A stretch of DNA of 64,000 bases from Enterococcus rotai (GTDB lineage Bacteria; Bacillota; Bacilli; Lactobacillales; Enterococcaceae). Every line of letters begins with the position of its first letter. Position 1 is the first letter of the stretch. The translations under genes and the position numbers were made by a program. Below the pieces are notes generated by a model, which saw only the letters and a program-made list of their open reading frames with translations, did not search any database and was not told where the DNA came from. The stretch is taken from positions 3,190,425-3,254,424 of the forward strand of contig NZ_CP013655.1 in the NCBI RefSeq assembly GCF_001465345.1. The letters are read 5' to 3'. Below are positions 1-8,388 of this stretch, piece after piece.

Positions 1-79
1 GGAATAAATAAATAAAAATAGACAGTTTACTTGATAATAAAGTTGGGATAGACGTTAAAAATTGATTGATTTTCTTCAT
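1..79 (-). CDS. N-terminal fragment of an unidentified, probably membrane protein (runs off the left edge)
   Basis: An open frame starts with ATG at 79 on the minus strand and stays open for 26 codons to the window edge. An AGGAG ribosome site lies about 9 bases before the ATG. The visible residues begin MKKINQFLTSIPTLLSSKLS and then turn strongly hydrophobic, as in a signal anchor or first membrane segment. Too little is visible to name a family. The gene is divergent from the MBL-fold hydrolase at 292. Confidence 0.5.
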   Translation of the reverse strand, partial: MKKINQFLTSIPTLLSSKLSIFIYLF

Positions 80-227
80 TTTTATGGACTCCTTTTTTTG
101 TAGGTGGCTAATCGAACACTTATTCATTATGAGTGATAGTAAAATAAAAGTAAACCAGTCGTAAATCTTACAACAAGCGGTATTTTTGCTACTTATTTAA
201 AAATCAAAACAAAAATGGCTCTGCCTT

Positions 228-255
228 TTGATTCTAGTCAAAGTTGCGTTATACT
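228..255 (+). promoter_or_regulatory. Probable promoter of the MBL-fold hydrolase gene
   Basis: TTGATT at 228-233 and TATACT at 250-255 are separated by 16 bases and lie about 37 bases before the ATG at 292. The spacer holds an imperfect palindrome (TTTGATTCTAGTCAAA, 228-243), which could be a regulator site but has no known match that I recognise. Confidence 0.45.
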
Positions 256-291
256 TGAAGAAGAATCTTATTTACTAGGAGGCAACAAACT

Positions 292-918
292 ATGTTGAAA
301 ATCGAACGAATACAAACTGGCGTTATCCAAGAAAATTGTTACTTAATTTATAATGATACAAACCTTTTAATTATTGATCCTGGTGATGAAGCAACTAAAA
401 TAGCCGCACTTATCCAAAAAACGGGTAAAAAGCCGATCGCAATTTTACTGACTCATACCCACTATGATCACATCGGTGCGGTTGAAGAGTTGCGCCATCT
501 TTACACTATTCCAATGTATGTCAGCCCGCTTGAACAAGAATGGCTTTCAAACCCAATCTTCAATTTATCTGGTCTTGGCCGTCATAATGATATTGCCGAT
601 ATTATCGTCCAACCTGCAGAAGTAGAATTTGAATTGACTGATTATAATTTGGGCGGTATCAACTTTTCAGTTGTACCAACGCCTGGACATTCAATTGGAA
701 GTGTTAGTTTTGTTTTTGATGATTTTGTGGTGACAGGAGATGCGTTATTCAAAGGCAGTATTGGTAGAACGGATTTACACACTGGAGATATGCAGCAATT
801 GCTACACAGTATCACTACTTACCTTTTCACATTGCCCGACGAGTTTCCAGCCTATCCTGGTCACGGTGATGCAACAACAATCGAACATGAGAAAAAAACA
901 AATCCTTTCTTTAATTAA
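292..918 (+). CDS. MBL-fold metallo-hydrolase, glyoxalase II-like
   Basis: This 208-residue protein has the metallo-beta-lactamase fold signature HTHYDH at residues 55-60, the later metal histidine in TPGHSIGS near residue 137, the aspartate motif in VTGDALF, and a C-terminal YPGHGDAT. That order matches the short hydroxyacylglutathione-hydrolase-like (YcbL-type) family, soluble enzymes binding two metal ions. The true substrate cannot be read from sequence, and enterococci often have several paralogues. The ATG follows AGGAGG at 277-282. It appears to be monocistronic, since the next gene begins 231 bases later behind a structured spacer. Confidence 0.85.
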   Translation: MLKIERIQTGVIQENCYLIYNDTNLLIIDPGDEATKIAALIQKTGKKPIAILLTHTHYDHIGAVEELRHLYTIPMYVSPLEQEWLSNPIFNLSGLGRHNDIADIIVQPAEVEFELTDYNLGGINFSVVPTPGHSIGSVSFVFDDFVVTGDALFKGSIGRTDLHTGDMQQLLHSITTYLFTLPDEFPAYPGHGDATTIEHEKKTNPFFN

Positions 919-972
919 CACTTTTTAAACTCGTTGATTTGCTTTGAAACACAGTGAATAAAATGAACAGAT

Positions 973-1125
973 GTTGAAAAGTACAAGGTGTAGCGAAGCG
1001 AAACGTTTTTACCCTGTGCTATCCAACTTTGCAGGCTTGCCTTTCGAAAAAAAGACAAAATAGGCCCGTGACAAGAATAGCCACAATCCTATTTTCTTGT
1101 CAGAGTTGAACGAGCCTGCTGCGCT
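973..1125. other. Structured intergenic element (two consecutive hairpins)
   Basis: The first hairpin pairs 973-989 with 1011-1027 (17 positions, mostly Watson-Crick or G-U). The second pairs GCAGGCT at 1031-1037 with AGCCTGC at 1113-1119 and contains an inner hairpin, TGACAAGAA (1069-1077) with TTCTTGTCA (1094-1102). The element fills most of the 231-base gap between the MBL hydrolase and the phosphoglycerate-mutase-like gene. It has no clear T-tract on the plus strand, so it is not a textbook terminator. It could be an intergenic repeat unit, a cis-acting leader of the downstream gene or a small RNA. Confidence 0.45.
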
Positions 1126-1149
1126 TTTAATTTAAGGAGGAAATTTGAG

Positions 1150-1851
1150 ATGAATGAACCCACAACGTTATATATTATTCGTCATGGTAAAACAATGTTC
1201 AATACAATTGGTAGAACCCAAGGTTGGTCGGATACACCATTGAGTAAAGAAGGTGAAGAAGTCATTCACTATTTAGGTCTTGGTCTTAGCAATACGGAGT
1301 TCAAAGAAGCTTACTCTAGTGACAGTGGACGTGCCATGCAAACTGCTCGAATCATTTTACAAGAGCATTCTAATGGTCAATCGATTCCATATGGCACAGA
1401 CAGTCGTATCCGTGAGTGGTGTTTCGGCTCTTTAGATGGTGGATACGATGGTGAACTTTGGGGAGTTGTACCTAGAATTTTAGCGTTTAAAAACTATGAA
1501 GATATGATGACCAATAGAATCAGTTATAAAGATCTAGCGGATGCTATCATTGCGGCTGACACTGCAAATTGGGCGGAACCTTATGAAAAAATTCGTGAAC
1601 GAGTTTGGAGCGGATTTGAAGATATTGCTCATCATCGTGAGAAAGATGGCGGGGGCAATGTATTGATCGTCTCCCACGGTTTGACGATTTCATTTTTGAT
1701 GTCCTTAATTGATGATAGTTTACCGATGCAAATTGGTTTGGAAAATGGCAGTGTAACAAAACTTATCTATGAAAATGGCAAATTTACGATCGATACAGTC
1801 AATGATACTCATTATATTGAAGATGGCCGTCGTATTTCGAATCAACATTGA
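1150..1851 (+). CDS. Histidine phosphatase (phosphoglycerate-mutase-like) family protein
   Basis: The 233-residue product carries the RHG catalytic signature at residues 11-13 of the branch-1 histidine phosphatases, an arginine in SSDSGRAMQTA near residue 61, and the second catalytic histidine in VSHGLTI near residue 176. These are the four-residue phosphate pocket elements of the family. Such enzymes dephosphorylate small phosphoesters in the cytosol; cofactor-dependent phosphoglycerate mutases share the fold but differ in detail, so I do not assign a substrate. The ATG follows AAGGAGG. The structured element at 973-1125 lies just upstream and a strong hairpin terminator follows. Confidence 0.85.
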   Translation: MNEPTTLYIIRHGKTMFNTIGRTQGWSDTPLSKEGEEVIHYLGLGLSNTEFKEAYSSDSGRAMQTARIILQEHSNGQSIPYGTDSRIREWCFGSLDGGYDGELWGVVPRILAFKNYEDMMTNRISYKDLADAIIAADTANWAEPYEKIRERVWSGFEDIAHHREKDGGGNVLIVSHGLTISFLMSLIDDSLPMQIGLENGSVTKLIYENGKFTIDTVNDTHYIEDGRRISNQH

Positions 1852-1860
1852 TCCCCTTAA

Positions 1861-1905
1861 AAATAGACTGGAAAAAGCAGTTATTGCTTTTTCCAGTCTA
1901 TTTTT
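1861..1905. terminator. Bidirectional rho-independent terminator
   Basis: A perfect 19-base inverted repeat (1861-1879 with 1885-1903) has a 5-base loop, A-rich on one side and T-rich on the other. It lies between the convergent histidine phosphatase and murR genes and can serve both. Confidence 0.9.
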
Positions 1906-1936
1906 CTCGATTTACGAATTAAATCCGCTAGAATTC

Positions 1937-2794
1937 TCAGTTCAATTCCTTTTTTACAATGCCAACGGCGCCTCTAGAATGCTTGATTTGCGTCAATGTT
2001 TCTTCGTAATTTTTAGCAGCATAAGCAAAAAAGAGCACATCCACTACATAAAGCTGAGCTGTCAATGATACAGTTGCCGCACTTCTTAAAGGCGCTTCTC
2101 CACCAATGGGAGTCAATAATAAAATTGTGCTCTTTTGTGCTAATGCTGAATCACTATTGGCAGTTAACCCGATCACTGTCAGACCTTTTTCAATGGCAAG
2201 ATCAGCCAACGCATTGGTTTCTTGGTTTGATCCTGAGTTTGAGACTCCGATAAAAATTCCTTTCAAGTGATTCGTTCCGATTGCTGAAGCAAATAAGTGA
2301 TGATCCATTGTAAAAAAAACACTTAACCCAAGACGCGTAAATTTTTGATAAATATCTTGTGCCACTAACGATGAAGCCCCTAACCCGTACACAAAAATGA
2401 TCTCAGTCGTCTCCAACTTGCTAACAGCTTCATCGATGGCTTGATCGTCTAGATGCTCATTCGTTCTTTCTATGATATGAATCAAACGATGCTGGAGCTT
2501 TTCTTTGATTGCAGCTGTTGTTTCACCATTTTCAACCTCAGTATTCATTGGCGTATCCACTGCTCCCAAATTGGCTGAAAGCAATAACTTTAAATCAGTA
2601 AAACCGCTAACTTCGATCGAGCGGCAAAAACGAATAATTGCGGCCGGACTTGAGCCAGCTTTTTTTGCCAGCTCTTGAGCACTCAAATTAATCACTTCAC
2701 TTGTATTTTTCAAAATATACTCTGCCACTTTTTGTTCAGATCCAGGCAAATGGTCAAAATGATCTTGTATCGTTAAAATTATATTTTGCTGCAT
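1937..2794 (-). CDS. murR: MurR/RpiR family transcriptional regulator (MurR-like)
   Basis: The 285-residue protein has an N-terminal RpiR-type helix-turn-helix (about residues 1-77, with LSAQELAKKAGSSPAAIIRF) and a C-terminal SIS sugar-phosphate-binding domain (about 120-250, with FVYGLGASSLVAQDIYQKF and GVSNSGSNQET). RpiR proteins sense phosphosugars. Its position directly downstream of mupG-murQ-murP on the same strand matches the staphylococcal MurNAc gene order, so MurNAc-6-phosphate is the likely ligand by inference. A terminator-like hairpin (2928-2992) separates it from murP, so it may have its own promoter; a TATAAT at 2867-2872 on the minus strand is a candidate -10 with no good -35. 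Confidence 0.85.
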   Translation of the reverse strand: MQQNIILTIQDHFDHLPGSEQKVAEYILKNTSEVINLSAQELAKKAGSSPAAIIRFCRSIEVSGFTDLKLLLSANLGAVDTPMNTEVENGETTAAIKEKLQHRLIHIIERTNEHLDDQAIDEAVSKLETTEIIFVYGLGASSLVAQDIYQKFTRLGLSVFFTMDHHLFASAIGTNHLKGIFIGVSNSGSNQETNALADLAIEKGLTVIGLTANSDSALAQKSTILLLTPIGGEAPLRSAATVSLTAQLYVVDVLFFAYAAKNYEETLTQIKHSRGAVGIVKKELN

Positions 2795-2927
2795 GGCCTA
2801 CACATCCTTCTTTTATGCAAAAATCAAACTAAATTTAATAGAGAAATTTCGGCAAGATACTCTTCCATTATAGCTAAAAATAAGCCGAAAAGGAATCTAT
2901 TCGCCAAACTGAAATCACTTTTTGTAA

Positions 2928-2992
2928 AAAAACAACTGATCTCTTTCCATTTAGCAGTCAAAGCACCACAAATTAGGAGATCAGTTGTTTTT
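2928..2992 (-). terminator. Rho-independent terminator after murP
   Basis: AAAAACAACTGATCTC at 2928-2943 pairs perfectly with 2977-2992 across a 33-base loop. Read on the minus strand the 3' arm ends in a run of T, just after the murP stop. It probably limits read-through from the mupG-murQ-murP operon into murR. Confidence 0.7.
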
Positions 2993-3011
2993 CAGTTGTT
3001 AAAATACAGCT

Positions 3012-4448
3012 TTATTTTTCTTGTAGATCTTTTGGAATCCCAAAGAAAAATGTTGCAACGAATCCACCAGCATAAGCGGCCAATAATCCTAAAACATAGG
3101 CTAACCATTGGTTGTTAGCAATCAGTGGAATCAACGCTACTCCACTTGGTCCGATTGCAATCGAGCCGACATTTCCAAAAGCACCAATCACGGCTCCGCC
3201 GATTCCACCACCAATACACGCTGTAATAAACGGACGACCTAAAGGCAATGTTACGCCATAGATCAATGGCTCACCAATTCCTAAAATACCCACTGGCAAT
3301 GCACCTTTGATCATTTCAACTAGTTTTGTATCTGATTTACAACGAATCCATAATGCCAAAGCAGCACCGACTTGACCTGCACCTGCCATCGCAAGGATTG
3401 GTAGTAATAATGTCATGCCCGTTTGAGCAATCATTTCAATATGGATCGGTGTTAAAATTTGATGCAGACCAAACATAACCATTGGTAAGAAAGTTGCACC
3501 TAAAGTGAAGCCAGCTAACATACCACCTTTTTCTAAAACAACATTGATTACACCTACCAAACTATTGGAAATCAATCCAGCTACCGGCATGATTAGGAAA
3601 ATTGTAATTAACCCAATCACAAGCAAAGAAACTGTTGGTGTAATGATAATATCAATTGAGTCTGGAATGATTTTGTGTAGTTGTTTTTCAATTAATGAAA
3701 GTAACCAAACTGCAAAAATCACACCGATAATTCCGCCTTGACCTGCTGATAACGTTCCACCAGTCAAGATATTAGGTAGTGGTGCTTCCGGATTCATTCC
3801 TGTTAACATTGTTACAGCACCAATCACGCCACCAAGCGCTGGTGTTGCACCAAATTCACTCGCACTATTGATCCCAGTATATAATGCTAAATAAGCAAAA
3901 ATACCATTTTTTATAATATTTAATACATCGATATATTGCTGCCAAGAGTCTCCAATTGTACCGGCAACGAGTAAATTGGACATTACTGCGGCTATACCAC
4001 CGATGATTCCTGCACCTACGAAAGCTGGAATCAATGGAACAAAAATATTAGAAATCGATTTCAAAACAGCTTTAAATCCAGAGTTATTTTTATTTTTTTC
4101 TTTCTGTGCTGCTTTGACTTGAGCTGCCTTTTCTTCCACTAACTGTTTCCCTGATTGCGCTATTTTCGGTTCTGGGAAAGGTTCTCCTAATTTTACACCC
4201 GCCATATCGACCATTTCTTGAGCTACTTTATTCACGGTTCCAGGCCCGATCACAACCTGTAGTGTATCATCTTCAACCACGCCCATTACACCGTCAATTT
4301 CTTTTAATTTTTCTAATTTCACTTTATCATAATCCCGAATATCCATCCGAACACGTGTCATACAATGCCGCAATTTTAAGACATTATCTTGCCCGCCTAC
4401 CTCTTCATAAATTTCCCTAGCCAGACGTTTGATTTTATCTTCTGTCAT
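3012..4448 (-). CDS. murP: PTS transporter subunit EIIBC, MurNAc-specific (MurP-like)
   Basis: The 478-residue protein has an EIIB domain first (about residues 1-80, phosphorylated cysteine at residue 29 in [11 protein letters not shown]), a charged linker (about 90-125), and an EIIC membrane domain (about 130-478) with the [13 protein letters not shown] motif of the glucose superfamily. It takes up and phosphorylates its sugar at the cell membrane. No EIIA domain is present, as in known MurP proteins, so an EIIA must act in trans; a candidate lies at 6623-7114. The family alone could also fit a sucrose or trehalose EIIBC, but the adjacent murQ and mupG favour MurNAc or MurNAc-GlcNAc. AGGAGG precedes the ATG. 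Confidence 0.88.
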   Translation of the reverse strand: MTEDKIKRLAREIYEEVGGQDNVLKLRHCMTRVRMDIRDYDKVKLEKLKEIDGVMGVVEDDTLQVVIGPGTVNKVAQEMVDMAGVKLGEPFPEPKIAQSGKQLVEEKAAQVKAAQKEKNKNNSGFKAVLKSISNIFVPLIPAFVGAGIIGGIAAVMSNLLVAGTIGDSWQQYIDVLNIIKNGIFAYLALYTGINSASEFGATPALGGVIGAVTMLTGMNPEAPLPNILTGGTLSAGQGGIIGVIFAVWLLSLIEKQLHKIIPDSIDIIITPTVSLLVIGLITIFLIMPVAGLISNSLVGVINVVLEKGGMLAGFTLGATFLPMVMFGLHQILTPIHIEMIAQTGMTLLLPILAMAGAGQVGAALALWIRCKSDTKLVEMIKGALPVGILGIGEPLIYGVTLPLGRPFITACIGGGIGGAVIGAFGNVGSIAIGPSGVALIPLIANNQWLAYVLGLLAAYAGGFVATFFFGIPKDLQEK

Positions 4449-4467
4449 GTCTTTTCCTCCTCATTTT

Positions 4468-5355
4468 TTAAATGGTATTTTTGATAAAATTATTGCCTTG
4501 TATTAATTTTTCTGCCGCTACTTCTTTTGAAGAATTTGTCAGTAACATGACAATTGCTAATTTCACATTTTCATCGGCTTTAATAAAATAAGCTGCTGCA
4601 GTTTCATAATCACAGTTTGTTGCTTCCATGATGATTCGTTTTGATCGTTCAACTAATTTTTCATTTGTCGGTTTCACATCCACCATCAAATTATTGTATA
4701 CTTTACCAATTCCAATCATCGAAATCGTTGAGAGCATATTTAAGATCAATTTTTGCGCTGTTCCTGATTTCAAGCGAGTTGAACCTGTTAAGAATTCTGG
4801 TCCAGCATCCACTTCGATTGGAAATTGAGCATAGCGGCTGATTTCAGCCTCTTTATTACATGAAATCGAACCCGTAACAGCACCAACTGAATCCGCATAA
4901 ACCAATCCACCAATCACATAAGGGGTCCGACCACTTGCAGCAATACCAATTACAACATCTTTATTCGTCAATCCCAACGCTTCTAAATCCTTTTGTCCAA
5001 ATGCTTTAGAATCTTCTGCCCCTTCTACTGCCACGGTCATTGCTTCTTGACCACCCGCAATTAAACCTTGAACCATTTCAGGCGAAACCCCAAAAGTCGG
5101 AACACACTCTGCTGCGTCCAAGACACCTAAACGTCCACTTGTTCCGGCTCCCATATAAATCAATCTGCCACCGGCATTGAAAGCAGCAATAATCGATTGT
5201 ATTAATGGTTCGATTTGTGGAAGTGCTTCTTTGACGGCAATTGCAACCTTTTGATCTTCTTGATTCATTTTCTCTAAGGCATCTTTGATTGTTAGTTCAT
5301 CCAAATTCATCGTTTCCTGATTTCTACGTTCTGTCGTTAATTTTTCTAAATTCAT
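4468..5355 (-). CDS. murQ: N-acetylmuramic acid 6-phosphate etherase
   Basis: MurQ cleaves the lactyl ether of MurNAc-6-phosphate to give GlcNAc-6-phosphate and D-lactate. The SIS-fold signature is clear (YMGAGTSGRLGVLDAAECVP and IAASGRTPYVIGG), and the conserved opening LEKLTTERRNQETMNLDEL is typical of the family. I choose the ATG at 5355, giving 295 residues, because it matches family N-termini and has GGAG ten bases upstream; the frame extends seven codons further into mupG. The start lies one base after the mupG stop, which indicates translational coupling in mupG-murQ-murP. Confidence 0.95.
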   Translation of the reverse strand: MNLEKLTTERRNQETMNLDELTIKDALEKMNQEDQKVAIAVKEALPQIEPLIQSIIAAFNAGGRLIYMGAGTSGRLGVLDAAECVPTFGVSPEMVQGLIAGGQEAMTVAVEGAEDSKAFGQKDLEALGLTNKDVVIGIAASGRTPYVIGGLVYADSVGAVTGSISCNKEAEISRYAQFPIEVDAGPEFLTGSTRLKSGTAQKLILNMLSTISMIGIGKVYNNLMVDVKPTNEKLVERSKRIIMEATNCDYETAAAYFIKADENVKLAIVMLLTNSSKEVAAEKLIQGNNFIKNTI

Positions 5356-5356
5356 C

Positions 5357-6421
5357 TTATAGTGACTCCTTCTCAATTAAATTAAACTTTTTACCTGCGC
5401 TGATCAATTTAAGCAAAGAGTGATCTTCTACTACAACTTTTGCGACAACATTGATTTTTTTATTTGCTGGCAACTGTTTTTTTACGATTTGTATTTCTCC
5501 CATATATCTCCCGTATTGAACATTATCAATAGTCACACTACCTATTTCACGATCTCTTACCGTTTCTGGTTCGATTCTATTTATTTCCTTAAACCGTGCA
5601 GCTGCACTTCGGATTACATCACGAGCTTCATCTTGACGATTAACATGTGTACCCAAAATAAGTGAATAGTAATCGCTCCCCACAGATTCCACTTCTAACT
5701 GCACTGTTTGATCACAATTGTATCTAGCAAATTGCTGCATCGTTCGTTCGTTTATTTCAGGATCACCTAAATAAACACCGTCTATCTGATCGTTTTCTTG
5801 TAGTTCAATCGCTGCTGCAAATGGGTTTTCGTAACGATGTTTTTCAAGTGTAGGTAATCCTTCATATAAAGGCCCTCTTAGTTTCTTATTGCCTGGAACA
5901 AATGCAAAAACTTTAAATCCTGATTCTTGTAGCCAGCTATTTTTTTCGTTAAAAAAGGTACTGGACAAACCTGTTTCAGGTCTAGGGTAATAATTATGCC
6001 AAGCTTCAAATTTTGAAAAATCCGCTTTAAACATCTGCAATTCTTGTACATCTTGCGCAGTAATTGTACTGGCGTTCAAACCAATATTTAGATGATGAGA
6101 GGCTTCAGCAATTACTTGATTTGAAATAGCATAGTCCATACGCAAGCCAGTAACGCCTATTGAAGTAATCTCATCCAAACGGTCAAATGAAAACCCTGCG
6201 TGTATCAGTGCTTCGCCTGAAATATCGACCATTAACTTCATATCCAATTTTTGAGCAATCGAACCAAGCTCTCTTAGCCGTTGACGGTACAAAGCAGAGT
6301 CGTCTTCCGGGATGTGTAACGAAGTAAAGATTCCATTAAAGCCAACTTCACTCATTTTTTGAATATAGTTGCGTGTGTCATCGGTGATCTCTTCGCCTAA
6401 AAATACTGAAATACCATACAT
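5357..6421 (-). CDS. mupG: 6-phospho-N-acetylmuramidase (DUF871 family)
   Basis: The 354-residue protein starts MYGISVFLGEEITDD and matches the DUF871 family: a TIM-barrel-like N-terminal part (about 1-235) and a smaller C-terminal domain (about 240-354). The founding member, staphylococcal MupG, hydrolyses MurNAc-6-phosphate-GlcNAc after PTS uptake; this is established for the family and inferred here. Being first in the operon ahead of murQ and murP supports the role. AGGAGGGAG lies ten bases upstream of the ATG, and a strong promoter with an overlapping palindrome lies just before that. Confidence 0.9.
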   Translation of the reverse strand: MYGISVFLGEEITDDTRNYIQKMSEVGFNGIFTSLHIPEDDSALYRQRLRELGSIAQKLDMKLMVDISGEALIHAGFSFDRLDEITSIGVTGLRMDYAISNQVIAEASHHLNIGLNASTITAQDVQELQMFKADFSKFEAWHNYYPRPETGLSSTFFNEKNSWLQESGFKVFAFVPGNKKLRGPLYEGLPTLEKHRYENPFAAAIELQENDQIDGVYLGDPEINERTMQQFARYNCDQTVQLEVESVGSDYYSLILGTHVNRQDEARDVIRSAAARFKEINRIEPETVRDREIGSVTIDNVQYGRYMGEIQIVKKQLPANKKINVVAKVVVEDHSLLKLISAGKKFNLIEKESL

Positions 6422-6440
6422 TTTTATTTGCTCCCTCCTA

Positions 6441-6479
6441 ATCCGCTTTCATTATAAAACAAATGAAATAATATTTCAA
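6441..6479 (-). promoter_or_regulatory. mupG operon promoter with putative MurR operator and weak cre-like site
   Basis: On the minus strand TTGAAA (6474-6479) and TATAAT (6451-6456) are exactly 17 bases apart. The perfect palindrome TGAAATAATATTTCA (6464-6478) covers most of the -35 and half of the spacer, the expected place for a repressor of the RpiR/MurR type. TGAAAGCGGATTAG, starting at 6451 and overlapping the first base of the -10, matches the left half of a CcpA cre site but is poor on the right. Promoter and palindrome are seen directly; the identity of the binding proteins is inferred. Confidence 0.75.
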
Positions 6480-6536
6480 CTTATTTATTAAATATAGAAT
6501 ATAAATAAAATTATTTTTCAAAAAAGAATAGAAAAT

Positions 6537-6575
6537 AAGGCTGGAACATCACTCTAAGAGTCATATTCCAACCTT
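6537..6575 (-). terminator. Hairpin terminator after the EIIA gene
   Basis: Nineteen-base arms at 6537-6555 and 6557-6575 pair with three exceptions, two of them G-U type. The minus strand then runs into a T-rich stretch. The tip resembles two other hairpins in this window, at 47717-47769 and 59006-59042. Confidence 0.6.
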
Positions 6576-6622
6576 ACATAAACTGAATCACATGTTGTTT
6601 TAAGCTTAGCCTGATTGATTAG

Positions 6623-7114
6623 CTATGCTTTAGCAAGACCAACTTCATCGCCAGCCTTTACAAAACCTGTTTTATTAAGTTCAAAGCTCTTCACCTTATC
6701 CATATTGGTGATCACAACAACCATATCCGTTGCTTTGCCAGCAGATTTGATTGCTTCTAAATCAACTGCTGCAATTTGAGTCTCTTGTGATACTTTAGTT
6801 CCTTCACTAACTTTTATATCAAATGGTGTTCCATTAAGTTCAACCGTATCGATTCCCATGTGTAACAAAATTTCAAGCCCATTCGCCATTTTCATACCGA
6901 CAGCATGTTTGGTTTGAAAAACACTTAAAACTTCTCCTACTATTGGTGAATAGATAGCCCCTGATTCAGGAAGAACTGCAAAACCGTCTCCCATCATTTT
7001 TTGTGAAAAAACAGGATCATTTACATCGCTGATTGGGATCAATTCTCCTGTAGCTACTGCGTATAGCGTTTCATTTAATTGAACTGGTTCTTTCTTTTTC
7101 AAAAATCCAAACAT
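6623..7114 (-). CDS. Glucose-type PTS EIIA protein
   Basis: The 163-residue soluble protein is a stand-alone EIIA of the glucose family. It has the SPIVGEVLSV core and both active-site histidines: His70 in TKHAVGM and the phosphoryl-accepting His85 in ILLHMGIDTVEL. It passes phosphate from HPr to an EIIB domain. It lies 200 bases upstream of mupG on the same strand, behind its own promoter and ahead of a hairpin. It can therefore supply the EIIA activity missing from MurP, and perhaps other EIIBC permeases; that partnership is inferred. GGAGGAG precedes the ATG. Confidence 0.9.
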   Translation of the reverse strand: MFGFLKKKEPVQLNETLYAVATGELIPISDVNDPVFSQKMMGDGFAVLPESGAIYSPIVGEVLSVFQTKHAVGMKMANGLEILLHMGIDTVELNGTPFDIKVSEGTKVSQETQIAAVDLEAIKSAGKATDMVVVITNMDKVKSFELNKTGFVKAGDEVGLAKA

Positions 7115-7145
7115 ATTTTCTCCTCCAACTTTTATGAATAGTAAT

Positions 7146-7174
7146 AGTATAGAAAATTCTTTGAATAATTACAA
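7146..7174 (-). promoter_or_regulatory. Promoter of the EIIA gene
   Basis: On the minus strand TTGTAA (7169-7174) and TATACT (7146-7151) are 17 bases apart, about 30 bases ahead of the EIIA ATG. No palindrome like the one before mupG is visible here, so the EIIA gene may be expressed without MurR control. Confidence 0.6.
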
Positions 7175-7223
7175 TACAGAACAGACCAGTCTCTAAATTT
7201 TTCTATTGGTCATGAAAACTTAG

Positions 7224-7252
7224 TTGGTTTTTCTGATTGTAAAAGGTATACT
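7224..7252 (+). promoter_or_regulatory. Probable promoter of uppP
   Basis: TTGGTT at 7224-7229 and TATACT at 7247-7252 are 17 bases apart. The predicted start of transcription falls about 35 bases before the uppP ATG at 7293. Confidence 0.5.
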
Positions 7253-7292
7253 ATTAGTGATTGACTATTTTATGCTGGAAAGGATTGAACCT

Positions 7293-8123
7293 ATGCTTTT
7301 ATCAAATTTATGGAAAGCAATTATTTTAGGCATTATCGAAGGAGTCACCGAATGGCTCCCTATTAGTAGCACCGGACATTTGATCTTGGTCGATGAATTC
7401 ATTAAAATGAATCTCAGCAAAGACTTCATGGAAATGTTCAATGTCGTCATCCAACTTGGTGCGATTATGGCTGTTGTTGTGCTTTATTTCCACAAGCTAA
7501 ACCCATTCTCACCTCAAAAAAACGAAACAGAAAAGAAAGATACTTGGATTCTTTGGTCAAAAGTTATTGTGGCTTGTGCGCCAGCTGCAATCATTGGTAT
7601 TCCACTTGATGATTGGTTGGAAGCAAAATTTCATAACTTCTTTACCGTTGCATTGATGCTGATCGTTTATGGAATCGCCTTTGTGGTCATCGAAAAAAGG
7701 AATCGAGATCGTAAACCAAAATGCACCGATTTAAGAGACTTTACCTATAAAGCCGCAGCAATCGTCGGGTTCTTCCAAGTGCTCTCATTAATCCCTGGTA
7801 CTTCACGTTCAGGAGCAACGATTCTTGGTGCAATTATTATTGGAGCCTCACGTTTTGTCGCAACAGAATTTTCATTTTTCCTTGGAATTCCGGTCATGTT
7901 TGGAGCAAGCTTTTTGAAAATTGCAAAGTTCGTAATGAAAGGAAATTCATTTGGCTTTACTGAAACATTCATTTTATTGGTTGGCTCGATTGTAGCATTT
8001 GTTGTTTCAATTATTGTAATCAAGTTCTTATTGAACTACCTAAAACGCAACGATTTCACCGCTTTTGGTTGGTACCGAATTGTATTAGGTGTGCTACTCA
8101 TTAGTTACTGGCTATTTTCATAA
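7293..8123 (+). CDS. uppP: Undecaprenyl-diphosphatase (UppP/BacA)
   Basis: UppP removes a phosphate from undecaprenyl diphosphate at the membrane, regenerating the lipid carrier for peptidoglycan and teichoic acid synthesis, and can give bacitracin resistance. The BacA signatures are present: [20 protein letters not shown] near the N-terminus and [19 protein letters not shown] in the second repeat, within a protein of about eight membrane segments. I take the ATG at 7293 (276 residues), which has AAAGGA just upstream and fits family length; the open frame extends 23 codons further back without a ribosome site. A tight terminator follows. Confidence 0.95.
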   Translation: MLLSNLWKAIILGIIEGVTEWLPISSTGHLILVDEFIKMNLSKDFMEMFNVVIQLGAIMAVVVLYFHKLNPFSPQKNETEKKDTWILWSKVIVACAPAAIIGIPLDDWLEAKFHNFFTVALMLIVYGIAFVVIEKRNRDRKPKCTDLRDFTYKAAAIVGFFQVLSLIPGTSRSGATILGAIIIGASRFVATEFSFFLGIPVMFGASFLKIAKFVMKGNSFGFTETFILLVGSIVAFVVSIIVIKFLLNYLKRNDFTAFGWYRIVLGVLLISYWLFS

Positions 8124-8131
8124 TAACATTT

Positions 8132-8158
8132 AGAACCGATTTAATCGGTTCTTTTTTT
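8132..8158 (+). terminator. Rho-independent terminator of uppP
   Basis: AGAACCGAT (8132-8140) pairs with ATCGGTTCT (8144-8152) across a 3-base loop and is followed by seven T. Confidence 0.92.
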
Positions 8159-8223
8159 ATGCGGATTAAAACTATATTTTTTAGAACTTGTTGATTTATT
8201 ATAGAATTACCTTGAATTATGTT

Positions 8224-8323
8224 GATAATGATTATCATTACCAATTAGAATTAATCTATTTTAAATACACGAAGAAACACTATAATAACAGCGTTAATCT
8301 AATTGATAATCACTATCGTTCTC
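8224..8323 (+). promoter_or_regulatory. Two Fur-box-like operators before the metal ATPase
   Basis: GATAATGATTATCATTACC at 8224-8242 matches 17 of 19 bases of the classical Fur box. A second, weaker copy, GATAATCACTATCGTTCTC at 8305-8323, matches about 14. A TATAAT lies between them at 8281-8286, and a TTATCA/TATGCT pair lies further downstream near 8339-8368, so the exact promoter is unclear. The boxes are seen directly; that Fur rather than a related regulator such as PerR or Zur binds them is inferred. Confidence 0.75.
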
Positions 8324-8388
8324 AATTAAGTGATTTAATTATCAATTAGAATTTATTTGTGCTATGCTCATTGTAAGGAGTGATCACA

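Noticed and set aside
1769-2068. 99-codon plus-strand frame across the murR terminator
   Set aside because: It runs through a clear hairpin terminator and overlaps two recognised genes in other frames.
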